DNA of 64,000 nt, taken from assembly GCA_950022655.1 (NCBI GenBank), contig OX465582.1:95990704-96054703 (forward strand), written 5' to 3'. Under the pieces are notes generated by a model. That model made no database searches, was not told the DNA's origin, and worked only from the letters and a program-made list of their open reading frames with translations. The number at the start of each line of letters is the position of its first letter. The first letter of the stretch is position 1. Made by a program: the position numbers and the translations under genes. This stretch comes from Alentia gelatinosa. Its lineage: Eukaryota; Annelida; Polychaeta; Phyllodocida; Polynoidae. Shown here one piece after another: positions 1 through 16,178 of the stretch.

Positions 1-112
1 CATGCACACTAGAAACTTCTTCTTCTTCTTCTTCTTAGGGAGGGGAGGCACCAAACTTTGTTTTACTTTACTTCATGTACCAAGAGTTGTGTATTGGGAT
101 CATATTTTGATT

Positions 113-129
113 GGGGGGGGGGGGGGGGG
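113..129. repeat. poly-G homopolymer
   Basis: An uninterrupted run of 17 G residues. Simple sequence; the length is prone to sequencing error. Confidence 0.9.
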
Positions 130-423
130 TTAATATGTATTTCCCCTACATTGTGCAATGTGAGTCGTAAAACTAATGTGTAAAACTAATGTGAGACTTA
201 AGTTATAAGATATAAATTGCTTCAGCGTTGTTCCATCAACGACAGATGTTCATCTGTTACATGTTACCACATCAAATCATACTCATCATTGTTAATAAAA
301 TTCATGAACGTACGTGAAATCAAATTAGTTTTCTTTTTAAAAGTTGAATGAAATTGATTACATGTAGCGTGTCGCTTTCTTTATTATTACATACCTGTGG
401 GCAAATGTCTCACCTTTACTGAC

Positions 424-1966
424 CAGGGCCCTGTTTTTCAGTAACGACATCGTCGGCCAAGATACCGTGCGATCGTCCAGCGATTCCACGACATTCTGGA
501 AGACCCAAAATGGCCGCTGTTCTATAGACACGATCGTAGTGCGCCACTCACGATCGCCGCTAAAACTGTCGGCCGTCACGACAAGTATAGAACTGTGCGT
601 ATATAGAGGATTTCTCCACTTCCCGACGGAATTAAGCAATGAAATTTTAACACGAGTAAGGGCTACACATAAACTATAATCGTTTCAAACAAGGAGAAGA
701 TCGGACACAGCGTTCCGAAGTTATCGGCGATTGAATTTCATCACAGCAATCGTCTGCTCTGGTGGCCACAGCACCCTCCCACTTCCCGTATGCAGTGAAT
801 GTCAAGGTCGCCGCATAAATTAGATCACGTGAGGGTAGAGCTACACTGGCCACCAGAGCAGACGATTGCTATGATGAAATTCAATCGCCGATATCTTCAA
901 AACGGTGTGTCCGATCTTCTTCATATTTGGTACGATTATAGGTCATATCTATACCTTACTCGTGTTGAGATTTCATTGCTTAATTCTTACGGGAAGTGAA
1001 GTTGCGCATTCGGTACGACATGTCCATAGGTGTCATGAACGGACGACACTTTGGGCGACATTTTCAATCACGTGACCCCACGATTGTCCTGACTGAAAAA
1101 CACTTCTGGACGCCCTGTGACTCTTACAGTCACGACATATCACCTATTCACTATAGTGTCGTGTCTATCGAACACTGACGGCAAAAACTTGTCGCCCATA
1201 ACGATTGTCGTGACTGAAAAACAGGGCCCAGGGCCCTGTCTCAGTCACGACAATCGTTAGGGGCGACGTGTGGACAATCGTGGGGTCACGTGATTGAAAA
1301 TGTCGCCCAAATTGTCGTTGGTTCATGACAGCTATGGACATGTCGTATAGAATGCGCAACTTCACTTCCCGTTGGAGTTAAGAAATTCTAACACGAGTAA
1401 GGTATACATATAACCTATAATCTTACCAAATATGAAGAAAATCGGCGACACCGTTCCGAAGTTATAGGCGTTTGAATTTCGTCATAGCAATTGTCTGCTC
1501 TGGTGGCCAGTGTATTTTCCCGACGCCTCCGCTAATTTATGCAGCGCCCTTGACATGCTTTGACTTGACTGCGATCGGGAGGTGGGAGGGGGTGACTGGC
1601 CACCAGAGCAGACGATTGCTATGACGAAATTCAAACACCGATAACTTCGGAACGGTGCAGCCTATTTTCTTTTTATTTGGTACGATCATAGGTCATATGT
1701 ATCCCTTACTCATGTGAAAATTTCATGGCTAACTTCCGTCGGGAAGTGGGAAAATCCTCTATATACAAACAGTGATGTGTTATAGAACCTAAGACAGTTC
1801 TATACTTGTCGTAGCGGCCGACATTTTTCGCGGCGATCGTCGGTGCCGCACTACGATCGTGTCTATAGAACAGCGGCCATTTTGTGTCTTGAAAACTGTC
1901 GTGGAATCGCTGGACGATCGTACGGTATCGTTGCCCCACGATGTCGTTATTGAAAAACAGGGCCCA
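424..1966. mobile_element. rep-1: giant nested palindrome built of two foldback elements
   Basis: The left end reads CAGGGCCCTGTTTTTCAGT and the right end is its inverted copy. The same terminus meets itself at about 1221-1240, so 424-1229 and 1229-1966 are mirror images. Each half is itself a foldback: the arm ending TCTGGTGGCCA near 768 returns inverted at 847, and the arm ending near 1509 returns at 1597. The right arm of the first half carries extra sequence absent from its mirror (about 1090-1200). Open reading frames here (for example 1706-2011 minus) simply follow the ACGATCGT-rich arms and are not credible genes. No clear target-site duplication was found. Confidence 0.8.
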
Positions 1967-2049
1967 GGAGTACAGATTCCGTTTGTCACTGAGTGACGAA
2001 ATAATGTTCATACGTCCCTCCGTACCATGTGCCCAATGTAAAATGGCGT

Positions 2050-2340
2050 TTTTAATGATTTATAGGTATATGGTGAAAAGGAGACATAGTGAGTGTACCT
2101 GAATTCCATCTGTTCCTCGATATTTTCGTCGGAAATGATTCACCTCTCTTCGAACTCGGTGAATATGTCCGACCAAAATACCGCTGAACAGATTCCGTTC
2201 AGGCACACTAACTATGGCTCCATATATCATTACATACCTATGGCCGAACGTCTATGAGATACTAGCTCCTGTGGGTACAGTATAAACAATGTTGGGGCGC
2301 GCTCTGCCCTTAGTGAATGAGCATAAATTGATTACTTAGT
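2050..2340 (-). mobile_element. rep-W copy 1 (bipartite element)
   Basis: On the minus strand a module ending CGGCCATAGGTAT is followed by a foldback hairpin (about 2057-2243). The inner arms at 2088-2131 and 2168-2212 pair well. The non-hairpin part (2235-2330) matches the module at 44004-44075 and 44320-44390, including the words AACATT and CGGCCATA. The hairpin arms are mostly unlike those at 44 kb. Confidence 0.65.
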
Positions 2341-2524
2341 AAGGGGCCCCTGCTACCTACTACGATTAAGTCTACGATTAACCCTTTGGCCTCGTTGGCG
2401 ACAAACTGAAAAAACCGTGGAGGTGTCGCCGAAGAACCCATCAATTAGTCAGGTTTTGTCGCTGACAAACATGTTTGAATTTCGTAGCCCGTCGTTCAGA
2501 GCGCGGCGGGTTGTCGCCGCAATG

Positions 2525-2699
2525 AAGTGCCAGATCCACTAAGGCGGCCAAGCGAATGCGTCTGCGATCCATGCGACTGTGGGAATCCCATAAGATGATA
2601 TTCACTATATTGAATATTGTCGCAAGGCATTCGCATGTCCATGCGAACGTCTGCGAACCCAAATTCACATGGAAAATCGCCTTAGTGGATCCGGCGCTT
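2525..2699. mobile_element. rep-M copy 1 (MITE)
   Basis: Terminal inverted repeats AAGTGCCAGATCCACTAAGG and its near-inverse ending GGCGCTT bound 175 bp rich in GCGAATGCG/CTGCGA words. It shares termini and interior with the larger copy at 3254-3538. Confidence 0.75.
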
Positions 2700-2702
2700 A
2701 AT

Positions 2703-2830
2703 AAGCCCTCCCGCCTACTACGACGGCCTACGATTAAGTCCCCGACAGCGCCGCGTGTCGGCGACGGCGTCGGGGACACGCGGCGCTGTCGGGGACTTAA
2801 TCGTAGCCCGTCGTAGTAAGTGGGAGGGCT
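2703..2830. repeat. 128-bp near-perfect palindrome
   Basis: The left arm begins AGCCCTCCC and the right arm ends GGGAGGGCT, centred near 2767. The arms contain TACGATTAAGTCCCCGACAG and its inverse and lack a long loop. A related word pair (CTACTACG, CTACGATTAA) occurs at 2350-2385. It directly abuts rep-M copy 1. Confidence 0.9.
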
Positions 2831-3253
2831 CCCTTAGTGGTCGAAATGACATTTTCTCATCCTTTTTTTTCTTTTTTGCTTTGATGAAATCTTTATTTAA
2901 TTCTGTCTCGATGACAGATCTTCCATGAAATATTGAACGAGGTATACTAACTGCTACATCGTGATTTGAATGAAACAATATCCGTCTAAAAATGATAATC
3001 GAACTATAAAAAGAACCTTAAGACCCTCAAAGCTACCTTTCGATGCTATTCTTTTTTTAAGAGCAGTGTCTATACATTTCAATACATCACATACATATAA
3101 TCTTGATAAACATCTTTCCACCTCTCCTTATAAGGCTTCTTTCAACATTTGTGGTCAATAACAAGCTATCTGCCGTTTTTAAAAGGATATTTTTCTTATG
3201 AAAGGTAACTTTGCAAACCTCTCTGGCTAGAGACTGACTACCTCAACTTACTT

Positions 3254-3538
3254 AAGCGCCAGATCCACTAAGGCGATTTTCCATGCGAATTTGGGTTCGC
3301 AGACGTCGCAGACGTTTGCTCGGTCGCATGAAATTCGCATGGAAAATCGCTTCAATGGATCAGGCCGTCACATGGAATTCGCTTGGTGATCGCATGGCTT
3401 ATGCGAAGTCGCATGGACATGCGCATGCCTTGCGACAATATTCAATATATTGAATATCATTGCATGGGATTCACACAGTCGTATGGATCGCAGACGCATT
3501 CACTTGAAAATTCTGTCGCCTTAGTGGATCTGGCGCTT
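3254..3538. mobile_element. rep-M copy 2 (composite foldback MITE)
   Basis: Ends are AAGCGCCAGATCCACTAAGG and its inverse. A third, internal copy of the terminus (about 3328-3366, GCATGGAAAATCGC followed by a GGATCAGG word) closes a small foldback at the left end. The element is therefore a short foldback joined to a longer one. Confidence 0.8.
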
Positions 3539-3796
3539 TACTCTTATTGACTACCTACCTACTGATTTTCCAACTTCAACTCACTCTGGGACCGTAAGTA
3601 GGACAGGCAGTGGATTCCGCTTTAAATCAGGTTCAGATTAATTCTCAACTCATTGAATCGATATCTTTGTGATATTACAGTATACAAATCTAGTATCATC
3701 ACCATGATCGCCTGCGGGTATATGAAGATGGCGCGGGAACCACAATTCATGTACACTGGCCGTCAGAGCTACTCAACGTTAGCACTGGTCGGGTTT

Positions 3797-4092
3797 ATTA
3801 TCTCACCCCTGGAATAAATGTCTATAAGCTTAACTTAGGGATCTCGTTCTCCCTGCCCCTTCAAGTATTGCAGTCTGTTCTCCATGATCTATATCCTGTT
3901 TGTTGCCTATTCTTTTAGTGTGTACAGGGGTGTGATAGATACAGAAAGCAACTCATTTTGGTCAAAGAAGTCATTCTGCAACTCGTTTGAATGCTATGTG
4001 ATATTCACTCGGCTGTTGCCTCGTTCATATCACTCAGCATCAAATTCGTGGAGAACGACGACTTTGACCAAAACTTGTTGGTTTCTTCTTTA
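3797..4092 (+). mobile_element. rep-A copy 1 (bipartite element)
   Basis: Module 1 (3797-3941) has inverted ends TTATCTCACCCCTGG / GGGGTGTGATAGATA and the core ATAAGCTTAACTTAGGGA. A foldback hairpin (3941-4090) follows, with arms containing TTTTGGTCAAAG / CTTTGACCAAAA. Its tip at about 4006-4026 reads ATTCACTCGGCTGTTGCCTC. Six other rep-A copies are in the window. Confidence 0.8.
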
Positions 4093-4191
4093 ATACATGA
4101 CCACCTTAAACCAGTAGCTGTAAGAATCTGTGAATCTCTTAGGTCAATTCATTACTGTAAATCTCCTACCCCCCCCCCCCCCAAAAAAAAA

Positions 4192-8490
<4,299 letters not shown>

Positions 8491-8491
8491 A

Positions 8492-8755
8492 ATTTCATAT
8501 AATTGTTTATATGGCGTGAGTTTTCTTCGCGGAATGATATGATGAAGCAGGGCTGAGTGATATCTGTAGCAGAAAACAACGAACGCCATGTAAATAATTA
8601 TATGAATTTGAATTATATTTAGATTTTATCCTACCCCGTTACGCGTTTTTAATTGCATATGCCACCCGTGGCATATGAATATTTCATGGCATAATCATGT
8701 CATACATTCACACCATGTTAAGTTTATGGAGATTCATATGACGGGTAGGATAAAT
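8492..8755 (-). mobile_element. rep-C copy 1 (bipartite element)
   Basis: Read on the minus strand, module 1 (8755-8624) has ends TTTATCCTACCC and contains CATAAACTTAACATGG. It is followed by a foldback hairpin (8606-8492) with TTCATATAATTG-type arms and a GCAGGGCTGAGTG tip. A close relative in the opposite orientation is at 37836-38085. Confidence 0.75.
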
Positions 8756-9251
8756 TGGGAACCGAATATTTCTTTCTGCAGATTCAACCTCAGATTTATG
8801 CTGGATATATCCGTAACAGGTTAAAGATCAACAAATGTCAAAAAGCCATTTAGCAGTTAGAGAAGACAGTTTGCAAGGTACCTCATTCCTTGATGAAATT
8901 TATCTTAAACACTAAATAAAATATTTGTACTTATGGCGTATGTAAGTAACTGTACAAATTCGCATGGAGACCCATCAGTAATTGAACTGATGTATGATAC
9001 AAGAGGCGATTCAGGACATTTCCCCCCTCCCATTTCCCCGATCATCACTTACTGTGCACTCTAGGCTGCGTTAGGAAGGGCAGTGTACTGTAGTGACATA
9101 CACACATTCATAACCTAGATTCACTAAGAACAAAACTCTGACACAAGATACCACTACTGTAAATTGGGAAACTGAGTATCATTCAGAGCAGAGAATTTTC
9201 ACAAGCCTCCCTCATACTTCGCTCAGACCTGTCTTCAGTGGTTCCTACTTA

Positions 9252-9636
9252 ACCTGGCATTTACACTAGACGACTAAATACATGGCGACTGTAGATCGTT
9301 AGGTCAATAGTCGTGAGGTGGTGGCAATGTCCACCACAAAAGTCATCGACTTCAGTTTGTATTCGAGCGTTTTCACTGATGACTATGTTTTCACAGAATC
9401 ACCGCCCATCTAGACGACTAATTCAATCTGGCTTGAACTAGTCGTTGGCATTAAAGCGTGTCCTATAGTCATAAGTTAGTGCCAAATTGAGTAATCCGAT
9501 GTACTCAGACGATCTGCAGTCGCCACATGCTTGGTGTTTATACTAGACGATATTTTGCCTTTTACAGCTGATAGTCGTCAGGCGGTGCTAAAATGCCAGA
9601 ATCGCTGGCTATATTCGTCTAGTGTAAATGCTGGGT
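9252..9636. mobile_element. rep-D copy 1 (MITE)
   Basis: Inverted ends ACCTGGCATTTACACTAGAC and the inverse ending GTAAATGCTGGGT. The interior is rich in TAGTCGTC/GACGACTA words. It lies one base from rep-D copy 2. Confidence 0.8.
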
Positions 9637-9637
9637 G

Positions 9638-9991
9638 ACCTGGCGTTTACTCTAGACGATTATAGGCGGCGATTCTTGAACCTGACGACTTTCAGCCGTA
9701 AAAGTCTAGAAATCGTCTAACATAAACGCCAGGAGCGTGGCGACTGCAGATCCTCGAGTTACTTCTGATTATGCAATAGAGCACGACCTCATAACTATTG
9801 AACACGCTCTGACGCTGGCGACTATTTCAGGACGGTTTGAAATGGTTGTCTACACATCTGGCAATCCTGTGCCGTCAGTGTAAACGCTTAAGGATATTCT
9901 GAGCTCGACGACTTTTGCTGGCCACCTGCTGGCGATATTGGCTTGATAATCTAGTCGCCACGTATTTAGTCGTCTTATGTAAACGCCGGGT
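9638..9991. mobile_element. rep-D copy 2 (composite foldback MITE)
   Basis: Ends ACCTGGCGTTTACTCTAGAC and the inverse ending AAACGCCGGGT. A third terminus, CATAAACGCCAGG, occurs internally near 9720-9733 and closes a ~95-bp foldback at the left end. Confidence 0.8.
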
Positions 9992-10298
9992 TAGAAAAAC
10001 CCTGTTGGATAACCAATGACTTGAGAAAATTAGATGCTTTGGGAGTACGATATACAGTGGCAGAGCGCTTGGCTTCTGCTCTGGGAGTTGAAGATGAGCA
10101 TGAAGACTGGTCACAAGTGACGGAGCTCCAAGCCAAGAACGTTTGCAATATCTGCCCGCAGTTTCAAAATCTTAATCCATCCACGATTAAGAAATACACA
10201 GTACATGTAAACTGAATCTAACAAACAACCAGTATGTCGGCAGGATTACACATGCGCACACCACTGACATCCTTTTACCATTTCTGTATGGATCAGCC

Positions 10299-10600
10299 TG
10301 GGACCTGTTTCAGTAGTTTCGTGACATGTCTAGATGGCGTCTGTGACACCATACGGACAGATCACAAGATTGCAATCGATGACACGCCGAGTTTCACTCA
10401 CTTCCCGAAGGAATTAAGCAATGACACTTTAACTTGAGTAGGGGATACATATAACCTATAATCGTTCCAAATATGAAGAAGATTGGCCACTCCGATTTTC
10501 TGATATTTGCTAGTCTTTTTCCTCTGTTGCTTGCACTGTTGGTGCCGCTGTTGATGTCTGTCTAGGCCTAATGTCACGAGCCGACTGAAACAGGTCCCTG
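10299..10600. mobile_element. rep-1 copy 3, short
   Basis: Ends GGGACCTGTTTCAGT and the inverse ACTGAAACAGGTCCCTG match the rep-1 terminus at 424. The segment 10399-10495 (ACTTCCCGAAGGAATTAAGC, then ATATAACCTATAATCG) matches the rep-1 arms at 617, 930, 1362 and 1700. Confidence 0.7.
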
Positions 10601-10689
10601 ATCGATTATGGGTCTGAGGTGTTCTACAAGGTAATGGGCTTCTGGGAGAATATATTCAAATAATCCACGACCCACTATTAGATCCATAT

Positions 10690-10886
10690 AAGGCCCGTCT
10701 CCATTGGCCGACGAAAGCTTTGTGGATTTTTTGTGTTTTTCTAATAACCCATTTCCATTAGCCATCACCGATATAAAATCAGGAACCACCGACGGACCTT
10801 TAGCACTGCTGATGCAAAATATGAATAGTCTATTCAGAAAACTCAAAAAGTCTACACCGTTTTCGTCGGCCAATGGAAGCGGACCT
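10690..10886. mobile_element. rep-E copy 1 (MITE)
   Basis: Ends AGGCCCGTCTCCATTGGCCG and the inverse ending GGACCT. An internal CCCATTTCCATTAGCC repeats the terminus. The same family occurs at 26171-26688 and 42979-43178. Confidence 0.75.
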
Positions 10887-11602
10887 ATAGAGCAGATGGT
10901 AATGATATGTCCTTAAAATGCACTACAAGAGGCATTTTAAGAATGGTGTAATCAGCCGAGGTCCTATAACATCAACTGTAAGCCATGAGACTTGTTGAAA
11001 ACCACTGTAAGATCTATTCGGATTTGAACAAATTAGATAAATTTACAATCGATGTTTTAAGACTTGCCAATGTAAAAGTCAATAAGCATAATGTTTGCTA
11101 CACATTTCCAACAAGACCGCTTTTTGTACACATTGTTGGCTAAATACAATAAATCTTGTCATCACAGTGCCTGATATCATAGGACTGTTATATCATTGGC
11201 GACCAATATATTATAAGCAAAGGCTGGACTTGCTACAATAGTGTTGGGTAGTTTAGAACTCGGAGAAATCATGCAGCGAGTGACATTATAAAACTATGAT
11301 GTGGGTGTACAATGCAATCATAATGTATACAATGATACAAATTCAGACTTCTCATACTAATCAATATTCACATCACTTGTATTCGTAGTATAGAAAAATA
11401 TTTCAATCAGTAAGCCGTTCAATTCCACTACATATATACTCTTGCAACAATATTACCAATTCGATACATACTGCTGCGATATCAAGTATGTTTCATATTC
11501 ACTTTGATAACATTTCAGAGGAATAATGTATCAAATATAATCAGACATAATCATAGATATACAATACTTTGATGTTGGTTACTATAGTGTGTACATCGTA
11601 CT
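10887..11602 (-). other. 3' flank / probable 3' UTR side of the receptor
   Basis: AT-rich unique sequence downstream of the receptor stop codon. No obvious AATAAA on the minus strand was found close to the stop, so the transcript end is not placed. Confidence 0.35.
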
Positions 11603-14127
11603 TTAATATTCTCTTAAGGTAAGAGTGAGAGTGTTGCGACGGTCGCTGCCCCAGTTGGAGGCATTGGTCATGAGTATATTGTCCTGGGTCTGCGCTGCAC
11701 TATGTTTAGGGTACTGACAAGTGAGGATACGATAAAAAGCCCGTCGGAATGAGGTGTTGAACATGGTGTAAATAATTGGATTCGCAAGGGAGGACATATA
11801 CCCGAGCCATACGATGGAAGCCATGATGGAAGGAGTGATGGCTTCCATGCACGACTCACACACAACCGAGATGATATTCATGGTAAAGAACGGGGTCCAC
11901 AATATAACAAATACAGCAAATATGATGCCCAGCACTTTGGATGCCTTTTTCTCATTGCTGGCAGTCCTCTTTGAGATGACATTGGGAGGCACCATTCCGT
12001 TGACCTTGCAGATGGGGTTGTCCTTCCTCCTGCTAGTCTTACGGCGGAGGAGAGTGTGGAAACGACTGGTATAACCACGAAGGCGATTGAGTCTCCGTTT
12101 CTTCCTCGATGGGTACATCTTACGCACGATCATCTTGGTGTGTCCTGACTCTGACATCGATTCCTCTGTCTCATTCTGGCAGTACAGCTCCAGCTCATGC
12201 TCACGGTCTAGTTCATCACAGGAACAATCCGCAGAATCCCGTTTCAAAGACAGCAAATGACCAGCCTCCTGATGCGAATCCTGTGCATCCTTCTCCAATA
12301 TCTTCTCCTCCTCCTCCTCCTCATGCGTCGTCGGTGGTACGCTAGCCTGGTTGGGTTCTATTTGATACAGATAACACCCACTGGCTTTGAGGCGAATTGT
12401 GATCAAGTTGGATTTCTCAGAATCGGAGTCGTTCTGAGTGTCATCGGAGCTTCCATTGGGTGGAGACGACACGAGAACTGGTGGAATTTCATGTCTGGTC
12501 AGCTGATTACCATCGGTTCTGGCCTCATCATCACCATGCTCACCTCCACAGAGACTTTCCTCAGCAGGGTCAGCAAAGCTTTCTTGTTCAGTCTCAGACT
12601 CGGACTCTGATTCCGACTGCAGCTCAACCGGGTCCTCAATATGCATCTTTCCATTGTGGCGCCTTCGATAACTATCCGTGAGTTGTTTACCAGAAATTCC
12701 ACCGGGAACGGCCTCTCTTAGATACTCGTCCATTTCCTGTTCTATCATGCAGAGTTTCTCTTGGATATCACCCGAGGTTACATTAATACCGGTGGCATTG
12801 GAGTCCCAGTTGGATTTACTAAGCATACTTCTTAGTGACGAGGTTGTTTCATGTCCGTCTTGTAGTAAACTTGACCCGTTTTGGCTGCTGCTGAGGTTCC
12901 TGTATTCTGGAGAGGAAGACGAAGCCTTACATTTACTCCTAGTCTCCACCGTGTCCTTAGATGAGTAATGGATTCCATAGCCACCAGTAGGGGCACTAGT
13001 CAACCTTGATCTTGTCTTAACTCGCTCTAGTGGTGAACTAACCACACTTGGAAGGTGGGGCTGAGATGAGGAGAATTCAGTCTGGGAGGGTATGTGACTA
13101 AGTGGATCAGAGAATCCACTCTGACTTATTGTAGTTGCAGGGGAAGACGAAGAGGTAGGGCTCTCAACAACATCTACTGGTGGGAAATTCTCGGAGAGAT
13201 CAGGTTCGAGGACAGTAGAGAAACCACTATTAGTACGTCCCACCAACTCATGTCTACTAGCAGTGTACTCTGATTGGTTCCCACCTATGGCTTCCGCAGA
13301 AACGGATGTCGTCATACCGCTTCCTGAATTCGGTTCCGTTTCTTTAATAACTTTACCTCCAGCATTATTCACACAGGGAGGATCCCATGGATCCTGACAC
13401 TGTTCTGGAATCACAGCCTGACCGTTGCGATCTTCCCATTTCTTCATCGTCTCTTGCTCGGCCTGGCTAGTAGCCAACATGTTCTGTTTGGACCAGTCAC
13501 CGCATGGCTCTGGCACCAGGGGAGTGGCCAGGTCCAAGGTTTCCTCTTTGGGACTAGACATGGTGTCTTGGATACTCGTCTCGTTTATGGTAATCCCACT
13601 CACAGTCGTATCAATGGAGGCTCTCTCCATAAACCGTGGTACGTACACATTCGGCGTCAGATAAGTTGTGGAATAGGCACCATTTTTCTCTTTGCGCGAC
13701 TTCCGGTCACCTTGCTGTTTCGCTATGGATTTCATCAATTTTTGATTATCGCAAAGAATCTTGATCGTCATGACATACGTGACGACCATGATGCATAGCG
13801 GTATGCAAAAAGCAAACATGGATCCGTAAATAATAAAGCTGCGTATGGTCGGCACGCAAGCGCCACTGCCCTTGTTATATACGTTATTATAGTCCATGAA
13901 TCCTAGAACACAGACTGGACTGCAGATGGCTATGGAGATAACCCACACAAAGCAGATCTTCAGAGCTACTGTTGTCCGCGTCTTGTTCCGCCCGTATTTC
14001 ATTGGGTATTTGAGGGTGAAGTATCGGTCCATGGACATGGTACACATGTGCCATATGGAGGCTGTGCACATGAGTACGTCAAACGTTGCCCACATAACGC
14101 ATACCGGGGGGTTCAGAGGGAAATAAC
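11603..14127 (-). CDS. 5-HT2: 5-HT2-type serotonin receptor, 3' coding exon (TM3-TM7), partial
   Basis: Class A aminergic GPCR at the plasma membrane; 5-HT2 receptors respond to serotonin and usually couple to Gq. Numbering from the first Met (14095): the amine-binding Asp 3.32 is residue 6; DRY is 23-25; TM4 is about 43-65 with Trp51; the loop-2 Cys is 80; TM5 is about 84-114 with Pro99 and Gly91-Ser92...Ala95 at 5.42/5.43/5.46, the pattern of human 5-HT2B. TM6 is about 718-742 with Trp733-x-Pro735-Phe-Phe. TM7 has NPIIY at 772-776, and Cys793 is a likely palmitoylation site. The third cytoplasmic loop spans about 600 residues, with an acidic Ser-Glu run near 490-500 and a basic stretch at 658-691. 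That Met is not the true start: upstream codons stay open and encode GYFPLNPPVCV (loop 1 into TM3), back to a splice acceptor TTGCAG at 14128. The exon therefore starts at 14127 in phase 1. TM1-TM2 lie on an exon not found here. Stop TAA at 11603-11605. Family call is firm; the subtype (insect-style 5-HT2B) is inference. Confidence 0.93.
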
Positions 14128-14135
14128 CTGCAATG
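14128..14135 (-). other. splice acceptor of the receptor exon
   Basis: On the minus strand TCATTGCAG precedes GTTATTTCC. Splitting the Gly codon after its first base gives a phase-1 junction that keeps the receptor frame open through loop 1 into TM3. Confidence 0.8.
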
Positions 14136-16178
14136 AGAAGTGAACAAGGCCATTATGATTCCGCCACAGTTTTTTCCTCATTATCGAAGCGTTTAAACAT
14201 TTTAGATATATTCATTGTTACATTTTTTTTAAATATTTTGTTATTTTGTTATGTATAAAATCCCATATACACAGGGGAAGGTTTGACAAATCCTCTGTCA
14301 TTTCCGTTTTTGTTATGACCATTGTATAGTTAAAGGTCGAAATCAATCTAATATCATTATTAATCTCTCCAAGGTATTGAGATCCTATATGACTACCTGA
14401 ATGAACTGTGAAAAAAAGAAACTATTAAAAAGTTATTTCATGTAATCTGAGAAAAAAGGTAGATTACATTAGGCATTAAGTTATTAGTTATATTTACAAC
14501 TAACTGAATATATACATTTTATAAGTATTTTTGATTTATAATTATTTTTCCTATGTTACGCTGTTACAGTATGTACAATCAAAGAAAACACCTACAAGAT
14601 AATACAGGCACCTCTAGTAAAATTCAAACAACCACAAGGATTAGCACTCAACAACAAAACTTAAAACTGCAAAACAAGACACCAGTAGGCAATACCTAGC
14701 ATTCGCGGGATCTTTAAAATTTATTCATATTATTTATTAAATCCCAGATACACACGTAAACAGTTCCCTGTACGTGTTTTTTTATTTGAGCGTCTATGGT
14801 TGGGACTCCAACGATGAACTGACAGGTCCTTTTATTTGTCTACAGGACCAGGATTAATCACGCACTAAGTGACTCAACCAATCACACTCAATCACGTACT
14901 TTCAAACCAATCACATTCCGTTTCTTACCGCCTGTTTGTATGAAAACCAGCAGCAGACGCAAAGTCAACATGGAATTAAAAATGTTAAAGAAAGTGATAA
15001 GTGATTAACAACAATGAGTGCAAAAAACATCTTTTTTTGTTACTTTGATGGGAGGCAAAAATCCTGACTATGGAATACCTTTAATGCAGAGTGACCATTT
15101 ACAAAAATAAGGCGATGGGCTTGTCATTTTACACATTATGCCTTTTTTCCACGACTGGAAATGGAATTTTAATCCGATTTCCAGTCCATCTTATCAATGA
15201 ATTTCAATCTTAGTATTCCATAGTCAATCAATTTCGCCACTAGGGAGTGATTAACATTGCTAGTATATATTATACACATATACATTTAAAATGGAGTGAA
15301 AATAGAATCAACGAAATTAATGTGAAAAGCAATTGCAAATTATTATCGAAGAAGTAAGAGGGATAAAGAAATCAATTCTAGAGGATATCAGGAAAGCTTT
15401 AACTCTTAAATGGTTTTGCAATGTGTATTCTTTAGATATTTGTATGACTACTGATACATGTTCTGTGAATTATCTGTCAACATTATGATTTGTCAGTGAT
15501 ATTCAGTTATAGAATTCTAAGTGGTTTTGTAAAATGCCTGATAAAGTGCATCAGGGTGTATTTCCTAGATGTTTAAAGTAGAAAGGTTCGAGTGCAAATA
15601 TTGCCCAATACATACGTAAAGTAACTAAATCAAAAACATTTTAATTATTAAACTGCGATCCGTTGATTTGAATTTTATCCTTTTATTTATTACCATCTTA
15701 TTATCGTCTTGCTTCGCCCATCCTGCTCAGAGACCTTTCATCCAAATACCAGTTCAAAAAAATTGTGAAAATGAAAATCAAACTTATAACTGATAGATGA
15801 TGGTCACAAGAACAATACAGATAAAAGAAATAAAAAAACACACTAAGACATATTTCATAATTATGTTTATGATTAAGTATCAATTCATCCCATTCTACCA
15901 TCCTATTCACCATTGCATTATTTGCATCTCGTGATGCTTTACTTGTAAACATCATTATTGTATCAAGTATTCACCTAAGTGTGGCCTCGGAAGACACACA
16001 AAACCTGCAATAGCAGAATGTATTATTCTACATTTAACTGAACTGAAACTAAATATCATGTGAAATATCCAGTTGTTAACTATACTTGATGTCCCCCATT
16101 CCCTATTCGAGGTTTACCGGTAGTTATTTGAAATTGAAGTCACAACCTCTTGTATCATGATGGTTCCTGTAGTTTTTC
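14136..16178. other. receptor intron or 5' flank; no gene seen
   Basis: AT-rich unique sequence upstream of the receptor exon. No TM1-TM2 coding block was recognised in it. Confidence 0.5.

Noticed and set aside
1706..2011. 101-codon minus-strand frame
   Set aside because: It lies in a rep-1 arm, and its mirror copy at 358-639 is equally open.
12257..12610. Plus-strand frames inside the receptor exon
   Set aside because: Antisense shadows of the receptor third-loop coding sequence.
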